Shown here: positions 1 to 6,824 of the stretch, piece by piece
How positions within the stretch are numbered: the first letter of the stretch is position 1
Layout: every line of letters begins with the position of its first letter
NCBI GenBank assembly: GCA_022843805.1
Contig: JALHMY010000104.1
Location: 1 to 33,433 of the forward strand
DNA: 33,433 bases
Source of the DNA: Fuerstiella sp.
Lineage (GTDB): Bacteria > Planctomycetota > Planctomycetia > Planctomycetales > Planctomycetaceae
Direction of reading: 5' to 3'
Notes under the pieces: generated by a model
Seen by the model: the letters and a program-made list of their open reading frames with translations, nothing else
Told to the model about the DNA's origin: nothing
Database searches by the model: none
Made by a program: the position numbers and the translations under genes

Positions 1-41
1 GCGTCATCACGCCCGACGCCACTTGACTTTCATCGGTACAT

Positions 42-346
42 CTCCCGAGCTTGCTTCGCTCGCTCGACCTCCCCCGGCTTCGCCGGGGGAGGAGGTTTTA
101 TTAACCTCCCCTCCCGCGCAGCGAAGCGGAGTGGGAGGGGTCGGCCGAAGGCCGGGGGAGGGCTCGCCGCGTGTTGCACTCAGCGCCGTCCCAATAACAC
201 CCGCATCCCTCCGTTCCCCGGCCCCCTCCCGATCTCGCTGCCGCTCGCTCGACCTCCCCCAACTTCGTTGGGGGAGGAGGTTCTATTAACCTCCCCTCCC
301 GAGCTTGCTTCGCTCGCTCGACCTCCCCCGGCTTCGCCGGGGGAGG
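42..346. repeat. GC-rich palindromic repeat cluster
   Basis: An exact 51-bp repeat occurs at 42-92 and 296-346. Each copy ends in a 25-bp palindrome (68-92 and 322-346) whose arms are CCTCCCCCGGC and GCCGGGGGAGG around a TTC loop. A variant palindrome at 253-277 keeps the fold with compensating changes (CCCCCAAC pairing with GTTGGGGG). Degenerate pieces lie at 93-160, and a short AT-rich linker (ATTAACCTCCCCTCCC) recurs at about 110 and 286. I see no gene here. The elements could be exported RNA hairpins, terminators or REP-like dispersed repeats. The paired changes in the stem suggest that the hairpin itself is maintained. Confidence 0.85.
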
Positions 347-427
347 CGGGTTTTGGGAGATTAAGAATCGAATCATTTGATCCCGCAACAGCTCTGCTTG
401 CCGATGCAGCAGGCCGTGGGTGCGAGG

Positions 428-826
428 TTAGTCGGCGGCGTTTTCTGACAGCAGCTGCAGGCCTGCTTCACACGAGTCGCACTGCCTCCAGAAACAGTCG
501 GTTTTCGTGTTTTCCAGCAGCATCAGTGTCTTCATCATTTGTTTCATATTGTCGGTCAGATGGCAGAGGTACGCTTCGCCGCCGCCCGAGCGGACTTTCT
601 TGGACAGCCGCACGAGGATGCCCACAAATGTGGATCCAAAGTAGTCCATCTGAGAAAAGTCGACCATCAGGTGTTTGATTTCGGGTTCACTCAGAATTCG
701 GTAGGCGTCATTGTAGGCATTTCGGATGTCGCTATCCCGAAACTCCAGGAACGGACCATTCGGTGTCAAAATCAGGACATTGCCCTGTCGCCGAAACTCG
801 AACACCTGCTTATCTGGGGCCATCAT
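428..826 (-). CDS. STAS-domain anti-sigma factor antagonist-like protein
   Basis: This 132-residue protein has the size and pattern of a single STAS domain, the fold of SpoIIAA/RsbV-type antagonists that bind anti-sigma kinases. The core reads VDFSQMDYFGSTFVGIL, which matches the beta-strand followed by the D-S-[ST]-G-[LM]-G phosphorylation loop. The serine is kept, but the preceding Asp is Gly and the glycine after S-T is Phe, so the loop is atypical. Start: the ATG at 826 has AGGAAAAGA just upstream, and a second ATG follows directly, so the exact first residue is uncertain by one codon. The C-terminal third has three Cys (near C-F-W-R-Q-C-D-S-C). No kinase or phosphatase partner lies in the window. 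The gene is divergent from the ABC operon. The fold is fairly sure; the regulatory role is inferred. Confidence 0.8.
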   Translation of the reverse strand: MMAPDKQVFEFRRQGNVLILTPNGPFLEFRDSDIRNAYNDAYRILSEPEIKHLMVDFSQMDYFGSTFVGILVRLSKKVRSGGGEAYLCHLTDNMKQMMKTLMLLENTKTDCFWRQCDSCEAGLQLLSENAAD

Positions 827-1138
827 TCTTTTCCTGAAAAACCGTTCTGGTGCCTCTGATTTCGACTCTGCGATCCCGAATCCGTTCTGGTGAACTGCCG
901 ATGCCGGACGGGTTAATGGGCGATCGTCGAAACGATCAGTCCATTTCCTCCGGCCTTTCTAATCCCATGTTTCTGCGCGGAATCAACTGATTTCCGGTGA
1001 AATATCCTGCCTGCAGCGTTTCTCTTTTAACGATTGGCCGGGAATTCGAAAATGTTGTTCTCCTCCATCCGCAAAGTTCCGTAATCACATTGTACCATTG
1101 AACAAGTCGAATAGACGGGGGACATGAGGAGAAACTGA
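827..1138. other. Divergent intergenic region
   Basis: This 312-bp stretch separates the leftward STAS gene from the rightward ABC operon, so it must hold both promoters. I could not pick out a convincing -35/-10 pair on either strand and see no gene or repeat. The only clear signal is a strong GAGGAG ribosome-binding site at 1126-1131, seven bases before the GTG start of the ATPase gene. Confidence 0.6.
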
Positions 1139-1891
1139 GTGATCAGTGTGCAGAAACTGACGCGGATTTTTGGGGAAGGCGATGACTCGGTCGTCGCCGT
1201 CAATGAACTGTCCTTTCAGGTTGCTCCGGGAGAGGTTTATGGGCTTCTGGGAGCAAATGGTGCGGGAAAAACCACTACTCTGCGAATGATCATGGGATTG
1301 TTGAGCCCTTCCAGCGGGGATGTGGAAATTCTTGGTCAGCATGTGTCCAGTCATCCTGACCGGATTAAGCGTCAAATTGGACTGGTCTCCGCGAGTGCCG
1401 GGCTTTATCAGTGGCTGACCCCAAGAGAGATTCTTGAATTTTTCGCCGGGGGCTACGGGCTGACTCGCGAGGAAGCGACGGCTCAGGTGGCCAGGCTCGC
1501 GGAACTCATGGATCTGCATCGGTTCCTCGATCGACGATCGGCAACGCTCAGCACGGGACAGAAGCAGCGAGTCAACCTCGCGCGGGCTCTGGTACATGAT
1601 CCGCCAGTGGTACTGCTGGATGAACCAACTCGTGGTCTGGACGTTGTTGGCTCGCAGGTAGTTTTCGACTTTGTGCGCACGCTGCGCGAAGCAAGAAAGG
1701 CAATTGTTGTCTGTACTCATCAGCTGGATGAAGCTGAGAGGCTTTGCGATCGATTCGGGCTTCTGTTTCGGGGACAACTGATCCGCGAAGGAACGCTCAC
1801 TGAGCTGCGGGAGCAGACCGGGCGACAGTCGATTGTGGAAATGTTTGTCGATTTGCTTCGAGCTCCTTCTAAGGCAGAAGTTGGCGTATGA
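1139..1891 (+). CDS. ABC transporter ATP-binding protein, NatA-like
   Basis: This 250-residue nucleotide-binding subunit would energise the membrane partner encoded next. Visible motifs in order: Walker A (G-A-N-G-A-G-K-T-T), signature L-S-T-G-Q-K-Q-R, Walker B (V-V-L-L-D-E-P-T-R-G-L-D) and the H-switch C-T-H-Q-L-D-E-A-E. The S-T-G-Q signature and G-L-D-V box resemble the sodium-exporter NatA and multidrug DrrA classes. The GTG start at 1139 is chosen because GAGGAG sits at 1126-1131 with a seven-base spacer. The stop overlaps the next gene by four bases (ATGA, 1888-1891), so translation is probably coupled. The substrate is not shown by the sequence. NatA is an inference from the NatB-type partner. 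Confidence 0.93.
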   Translation: MISVQKLTRIFGEGDDSVVAVNELSFQVAPGEVYGLLGANGAGKTTTLRMIMGLLSPSSGDVEILGQHVSSHPDRIKRQIGLVSASAGLYQWLTPREILEFFAGGYGLTREEATAQVARLAELMDLHRFLDRRSATLSTGQKQRVNLARALVHDPPVVLLDEPTRGLDVVGSQVVFDFVRTLREARKAIVVCTHQLDEAERLCDRFGLLFRGQLIREGTLTELREQTGRQSIVEMFVDLLRAPSKAEVGV

Positions 1892-4275
1892 GTACCGGCC
1901 TTAAGTCCAACTCGCAGGTTTCGGAGAGTCCGAAGACGAATCTCTGGTATCGCTCACGTCTGTTTGCTCAGAAGGAGCTTCGTGAAACTCTTCGTGATCG
2001 TCGCACGATCATTACTCTGCTGGCGATGCCACTTCTTCTGTACCCGCTTCTGGGCATGGTGTTTCGATTTCTTGCCGTCAGCCAGCTTAAGAAAACGGCA
2101 GGCACCGAATATGTCGTGGCGGTAGGGACGGAAGTTGAAGCACTTTGGCTGAAAACGGCCATTGATTTTGGTGATCGCGTGCTGGAAGCACGTGCTGCCC
2201 GGGCGGCTGCAGAACTGCGAGCCCTGGCACCGGCAGACAGCACCGCGACTGTCAGCAATAATGAGAAGAATGGCGAGAAACCTTCGACCGAGGGTGACGT
2301 CAGCATATCAACTGGAAACCGGTCCGGTCTTCAAAGCGGAACGGTTGCCAGCGACAACACGAAAAACCCTGAGAAGTCATCTGATTCGAGTGAAAGCACT
2401 CCGACGGACAGCGAAAGCCTGTTCTCTGCAAAGCCTCGTATGCGGATACTGACGGCCAACGATCCTGCGACGCTGAATCTGAATCTGTCTGTTGCCACGC
2501 TGGAGGCCGATCTGGGGGCAAAGGTGGAGCTTCAGAGCTGGGACGGTTCAGTGGAAGTTATGCAGCCAGCCCTGGTTCGGCTGACTTCCAACAGGGATTC
2601 GATGACCAGCCGTGATGCTCAGAGATATGTCGAAGATCGCCTTCAGGCGGCCAGCACTTCGATTGTCCTTCGACAGGCCCGTCAATACAACCCGGGAATT
2701 CGAATGCCCGTTCGTATCACTCTGGATTCCGTTGCCTCGAATCAGAAATCACGTGGGTTTCTCGGACTGCTTCCGCTCGTTCTTCTGCTGATGACGGTTA
2801 CCGGTGGCGTGTATCCGGCCATCGACCTGACAGCTGGCGAGCGGGAACGTGACACGCTGGAAACACTGATTGCGCTTCCGGTATCACGAGTCCATCTGCT
2901 GCTTGCCAAGTATGTCGCGGTTTTCACGGTGACACTGCTCACTGGCCTCGTCAATATTCTGGCGATGACGGCGACCGTCTATGCACTGCAAATGGAAACT
3001 CAGCTATTTGGCGAAAACGGTATCTCGATTTATCTTGGGCTGTCGCTGTTATCCATTCTGATTGTCTTCGGACTCTTCTATTCGGCCGTTCTTCTCGCCC
3101 TGACAAGTGCATCTCGCAGTTTTAAAGAGGCCCAGGCCTATCTCATACCGCTGATGCTGATGTCCATTGCTCCCGGACTGGTCATCCTGCTGCCGGGCTG
3201 GCATCTGGAAGGTCTGATTTCGGGTATTCCGCTTGTCAATATGCTGTTGCTCGCCCGCGATGTGTTTGAAGGTTCGGTTCAAATTCTGCCGGCCATGGTG
3301 GCTGTGGTCTCCACGCTGTTCTATGCGGCCTGTGCACTCACGCTGGCTGCCAGAATTTTCGGTACCGACGCCATTGCTGTGGGAAGCCGGGGAACATGGT
3401 CGGATTTGTGGAAACGGCCTTCCATGGAGTCCACGGCCGCGCCGCTCAGCACTGCTCTGTTTACGCTCGCACTGATGTTTCCGCTTTACTTCTTCGCTTC
3501 CGGGGTTCTGAATCGAACGGCCGGCACAGCACCAGCAATCCGGCTGATGACCGGCGGAGGTCTGACGATCCTGCTGTTCGGACTGTTTCCTCTGGCCATT
3601 GCCAGGTTTCGTCGTCTGAATTTGTCTGGTACCTGGCAGCTGTATCCTCCGCTCAGTCGTATTTGGCCTGCCGCAATCATCATTGGACTTGGAACATGGC
3701 CGTGGGTGTACGAACTGGTTTTAATGACTCAGCAACTTGGGATTGCACAGATCGATGAAGATCGCCTTAAACAGGTAGCCGACGTTCTGGAGCGATGGAA
3801 GGCGATACCGCTTGCACTGATGGTGGTCTGTCTGGGCGTCATTCCCGGCGTGTTTGAAGAGCTGTTCTTTCGTGGTTTCCTGTTGAGCTCTTTCCGGGCG
3901 GTATTCCGTCCATGGCCTTCCATCATTCTGTGCGGCCTAATTTTCGGCGTGTTCCATGTGATCGCGGCGGAAGGGGCAGCATTTGAACGGCTGCTGCCAA
4001 GTGCAACTCTGGGCTGCCTGCTGGCGTGGATCGCCGTCAGGTCGAACAGTGTTTTTCCAGGCATGCTGGCACACGTGCTGCATAATTCGTCGCTGCTGGT
4101 GATCGCTCACTATCGCGACGAACTGTCCAGCATGGCAATTGGCGCAAGTCAGCAGGAACACCTGCCAGGTCTGTGGCTGCTGATTTCGGCCGCCGCGTTG
4201 CTAACCGGTGTGATCTGGATTACCTTTACCACTCGTCAGAAACCGATGACCAGCCATCACCTCGGAGACATCTAA
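1888..4275 (+). CDS. ABC-2/NatB-type permease fused to CPBP intramembrane protease
   Basis: This 795-residue membrane protein has two halves. Residues about 30-500 form a NatB/ABC-2 permease: one helix near 40-62, a long extracytoplasmic part, then several helices starting near 290 with the typical segment D-L-T-A-G-E-R-E-R-D-T-L-E-T-L. Within the external part, residues about 112-175 are Ser/Glu/Thr-rich and look disordered. The C-terminal half, from about 515, is a CPBP (Abi) domain with its metal motifs intact: E657-E658-x-x-x-R662, F686-x-x-x-H690 and H729-x-x-x-N733. CPBP enzymes are glutamic-type intramembrane proteases of the Rce1 family. The ATG overlaps the ATPase stop, so this is the obligate partner of 1139-1891. 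The fused form suggests that export and membrane proteolysis, or removal of a peptide substrate, are linked. Substrate unknown. Confidence 0.9.
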   Translation: MSTGLKSNSQVSESPKTNLWYRSRLFAQKELRETLRDRRTIITLLAMPLLLYPLLGMVFRFLAVSQLKKTAGTEYVVAVGTEVEALWLKTAIDFGDRVLEARAARAAAELRALAPADSTATVSNNEKNGEKPSTEGDVSISTGNRSGLQSGTVASDNTKNPEKSSDSSESTPTDSESLFSAKPRMRILTANDPATLNLNLSVATLEADLGAKVELQSWDGSVEVMQPALVRLTSNRDSMTSRDAQRYVEDRLQAASTSIVLRQARQYNPGIRMPVRITLDSVASNQKSRGFLGLLPLVLLLMTVTGGVYPAIDLTAGERERDTLETLIALPVSRVHLLLAKYVAVFTVTLLTGLVNILAMTATVYALQMETQLFGENGISIYLGLSLLSILIVFGLFYSAVLLALTSASRSFKEAQAYLIPLMLMSIAPGLVILLPGWHLEGLISGIPLVNMLLLARDVFEGSVQILPAMVAVVSTLFYAACALTLAARIFGTDAIAVGSRGTWSDLWKRPSMESTAAPLSTALFTLALMFPLYFFASGVLNRTAGTAPAIRLMTGGGLTILLFGLFPLAIARFRRLNLSGTWQLYPPLSRIWPAAIIIGLGTWPWVYELVLMTQQLGIAQIDEDRLKQVADVLERWKAIPLALMVVCLGVIPGVFEELFFRGFLLSSFRAVFRPWPSIILCGLIFGVFHVIAAEGAAFERLLPSATLGCLLAWIAVRSNSVFPGMLAHVLHNSSLLVIAHYRDELSSMAIGASQQEHLPGLWLLISAAALLTGVIWITFTTRQKPMTSHHLGDI

Positions 4276-4539
4276 TGCCTCGCTCGTGCTCGTGCTCGTA
4301 CTCGAAACGAGCGTGATATCAGCCCGGCTACAGAAACTCTCATTGGCAGAAACATTTCATTGGCAGAAAAATTTCCACGGCTCGGAGTGGCAACGCCCTG
4401 CAGAAGCCCTTGCGTATGAGATCGTCGATTGCAGTCCCGCTCCGTCCAGGAAGTCGTCTCGATCGCGAAGGTGGCATCAGGCTAATCCGCCGGCGCAAAG
4501 ATCGCAATTCGTTGTGCACTCATCGCGATTGGTAAACAC

Positions 4540-5118
4540 ATGGACTCTTCTGGTCGCCCAGGCACGTCGAATCCATTGCTCCGCCTGCTGGTTCGTGTCG
4601 CAATCGGGTGCGCGATTTCGTTTTTCGTTATTGCGTGGGCCAGTTCCTTTGTGCAGGACGCGACCTGGGCGATTCGTCTGCAGCAACATCCAAATGGATT
4701 GACAATCGGCTTTGATTCATTCGGATGGTTCTGGTCACGAGACCATTCTCCCAGGATGTTTCTGATGCCACTAGCCAAATCGCCGGCGCTCCAACTCCTG
4801 CCTTACCGCCGCAGCGGAGCATTCATGCTATACTATTCGCCCACGCCTCGACTCCTGCCATACCAGCAAAGCGGGGCATTTCTGTCATACTATTCGTCAG
4901 CGACGCCCAAATCCGAATGGAACTGGATCGGTGCCGTCTATCGCAAGTACTCAGATCGTTTCAGCACGATTTCAATTCTCTATTTCAGACACGGCGCTGT
5001 ACTTGGTGTAATGGTTCTGTTGATCTCCGCTCGGCGGATTCTACGGCGATGTGCTCCTGGATTTCGGCATGGTCAGAAAGGTCAGGCACCCAGCTTGGCA
5101 TCACAGAAGAGCCAATGA
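4540..5118 (+). CDS. Small membrane protein, array copy 1
   Basis: I do not recognise a family for this 192-residue protein. One hydrophobic helix lies at about 13-37 and another near the C-terminus (about 150-170). Between them is a loop rich in Trp, Tyr and Phe (W-A-I-R-L-Q-Q-H, then G-F-D-S-F-G-W-F-W-S-R). Residues 85-103 and 104-122 are an internal 19-residue duplication built on L-L-P-Y-x-x-S-G-A-F. Compared with copy 2 at 5629, the first 71 codons differ at 14 codons, and 11 of these changes are silent. That pattern supports a real, selected coding sequence. No good ribosome-binding site is seen before the ATG. Topology suggests a two-pass membrane protein. Function unknown. Confidence 0.75.
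   Translation: MDSSGRPGTSNPLLRLLVRVAIGCAISFFVIAWASSFVQDATWAIRLQQHPNGLTIGFDSFGWFWSRDHSPRMFLMPLAKSPALQLLPYRRSGAFMLYYSPTPRLLPYQQSGAFLSYYSSATPKSEWNWIGAVYRKYSDRFSTISILYFRHGAVLGVMVLLISARRILRRCAPGFRHGQKGQAPSLASQKSQ
4792..4905 (+). repeat. 57-bp internal tandem duplication in array copy 1
   Basis: Two in-frame 19-codon units (4792-4848 and 4849-4905) encode related peptides sharing L-L-P-Y-x-x-S-G-A-F-x-x-Y-Y-S. Copy 2 of the gene has a single unit. The second unit here (CGACTCCTGCCATACC onward) is closer to the single unit of copy 2 than the first unit is, so the first unit is either the older, diverged one or a later insertion. Confidence 0.85.
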
Positions 5119-5628
5119 TTATGCGTTTGCCGTGATTTGCAAAAGTCGGCTGCAGAAGCAATCGTCTTCAGAGCACGCAACCGCTGGCACCCTCCTCGGC
5201 TGATGACTATCGCCTGCCGTCCTGTGTTCGACTGCGATTCATTTTTCTGTCCACAAAATGTTTCTGCCGAAATTGCGTTCACGGCCCCGCACGGCGGTGC
5301 TTCCCAGTTTTCATCACGAAACTCGGCCGATGCTGTTTTCTAGTCCCTTCGCTCCCTGCCCCGCCCTTGACTCGTGCTCGTGCTCGTGCTCGAAACGAGC
5401 GTGATATCAGCCCGGCTACAGAAACTCTCATTGGCAGAAAAATTTCATTGGCAGAAAAATTTCCACGTATCGGAGTGGCAAGCCTTGCAGAAGCCCTGGC
5501 GACTGAGATCGTCGATTCCAGTCCCGCTCCGTCCGAGCAATCGTCTCGATCTCGTGACGGTGGCATCAGGCTAATCGGCTGGCGCAAAGATCGCAATTCG
5601 TTGTGCACTCATCGCGATTGGTAAACAC
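5119..5628. repeat. Array spacer between copies 1 and 2 with inverted elements
   Basis: No convincing gene lies here. The trailer has GATTCATTTTTCTGTCCACA at 5236-5255, followed by an AT-rich TTTCTGCC. About 170 bp on, the next leader has GGCAGAAAAATTTCATTGGC (5433-5452) and a second GGCAGAAAAATTT. These are imperfect inverted copies of each other, flanking the CTCGTGCTCG run and the landmark at 5393. The same pair recurs at 6268/6459 and 6563/6752. An open frame of 68 codons at 5137 recurs at 6169 but begins with TTG and lacks a ribosome-binding site, so I do not call it. Confidence 0.75.
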
Positions 5629-6150
5629 ATGGACTCTTCTGGTCGCCCAGGCACGTCGAATCCATTGCTCCGCCTGTTGGTTCGCGTCGCAACAGGGTGC
5701 GCGATTTCATTCTTTGTGATTGCATGGGCCAGCTCCCTTGTTCAGGATGCGACCTGGGCGATTCGCCTGCAGAAACATCCAAATGGATTGACAATCGGCT
5801 TTGATTCATTCGGATGGTTCTGGTCACGAGACGATTCCCCTGGCATTTTTCTGACTCCATCAGCCGCACCGCCGACTCTTCGACTCCTGCCATACCGGCA
5901 TAGCGGGGCATTTCTGTCATACTATTCGTCAGCGACGCCCAAATCCGAATGGAACTGGATCGGTGCAGTCTATCGCAAGTACTCGGATCCTTTCAGCACG
6001 ATTTCAATTCTCTATTTCAGACACGGCGCTGTACTTGGTGTAATGGTTCTGTTGATCTCCGCCTGGCGGATTCTGCGGCGATGTGCTCCTGGATTTCGGC
6101 ATGGTCAGAAAGGTCAGGCACCCAGCTTGGCATCACAAAAGAGCCAATGA
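5629..6150 (+). CDS. Small membrane protein, array copy 2
   Basis: This 173-residue paralogue of the gene at 4540 has the same two hydrophobic segments (about 13-37 and 131-151) and the same aromatic loop, but only one copy of the L-L-P-Y-x-x-S-G-A-F unit. Its C-terminal portion, from K-S-E-W-N-W to the stop, differs from copy 1 by very few residues, while the first part has mainly silent differences. The identical ends and flanks indicate tandem duplication or gene conversion. Family and function are unrecognised. No strong ribosome-binding site precedes the ATG, as in copy 1. Confidence 0.75.
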   Translation: MDSSGRPGTSNPLLRLLVRVATGCAISFFVIAWASSLVQDATWAIRLQKHPNGLTIGFDSFGWFWSRDDSPGIFLTPSAAPPTLRLLPYRHSGAFLSYYSSATPKSEWNWIGAVYRKYSDPFSTISILYFRHGAVLGVMVLLISAWRILRRCAPGFRHGQKGQAPSLASQKSQ

Positions 6151-6824
6151 TTATGCGTTTGCCGTGATTTGCAAAAGTCGGCTGCAGAAGCAATCGTCTT
6201 CAGAGCACTCAACCGCTGGCACCCTCCTCGGCTGATGACTATCGCCTTCCGTCCTGTGTTCGACTGCGATTCATTTTTCTGCCCACAAAATTTTTCTGCC
6301 GAAATTGCGTTCACCGTCCCGCGCTGTGGTGCGTCCCAGTTTTCATCACGAAGCTTGGCCGATGCTGTTTTATAGCCCCTTCGCCCCCTGCCCCGGCCTT
6401 GATTCGTACTCGTGCTCGAAACGAGCGTGATATCAGCCCGGCTACAGAAACTCTCGTTGGCAGAAAAATTTCATTGGCAGAAAAATTTCCACGGATCGGA
6501 GTGACAACGCCTTGTGGGAACCCCTGGCGATTGAAATTGTCAGAAGTCCCGTGTTTCACTGCGATTCATTTTTCTGTCCACAAAATTTTTCTGCCGAAAT
6601 TGCGTTCACGGCCGCGCACGGCGGTGCTTCCCAGTTTTCATCACGAAACTCGGCCGATGCTGTTTTCTAGTCCCTTCGCTCCCTGCCTTGATTCGTGCTC
6701 GTACTCGTGTTCGAAACGAGCGTGATATCAGCCCGGTCGCCCAAACCTTCATTGGCAAAAAAATCATTCTGTCAGAAAGAGTTCAGCGCAATCACCGGTC
6801 AGGAAACGAATTCGCTGTCAGCGG
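6151..6824. repeat. Gene-less third unit and array remnant
   Basis: This 674-bp stretch holds the trailer of unit 2, the landmark of unit 3 at 6419, and a junction near 6510-6550. There the leader of unit 3 passes directly into trailer sequence (GATTCATTTTTCTGTCCACA at 6563-6582), so the whole membrane-protein gene is missing. A fourth landmark at 6714 then degenerates. It looks like an internal deletion derivative of a full unit. No gene is supported. Confidence 0.75.

Larger units (their letters stand above)
4280..6790 (+). repeat. Tandem array: two gene-bearing units plus truncated units
   Basis: A shared landmark, AAACGAGCGTGATATCAGCC, begins at 4305, 5393, 6419 and (slightly diverged after it) 6714. 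The periods are therefore 1088, 1026 and 295 bp. Units 1 and 2 each carry a leader of about 235 bp, a membrane-protein gene and a trailer of about 270 bp. Unit 3 keeps only the beginning of the leader joined to the end of the trailer and has no gene. Unit 4 is a leader remnant that fades out near 6790, just before the sulfatase stop. The 62-bp difference between the first two periods is mostly a 57-bp internal duplication in the first gene. Each landmark is preceded by CTCGTGCTCGTGCTCG-type simple sequence. Confidence 0.9.

Noticed and set aside
42..346. CRISPR array
   Set aside because: Repeats are long, palindromic, irregularly spaced and without unique spacers of constant length; no cas genes are present.
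1085..1777. Long open frame on the minus strand (230 codons)
   Set aside because: It lies wholly across the ABC ATPase gene, whose motifs are complete, and has no ribosome-binding site or recognisable domain.
5137..5343. 68-codon frame that recurs at 6169-6375
   Set aside because: Conserved only because the array is duplicated; it starts with TTG, has no ribosome-binding site, and spans the repeat elements, with changes not biased to silent positions.
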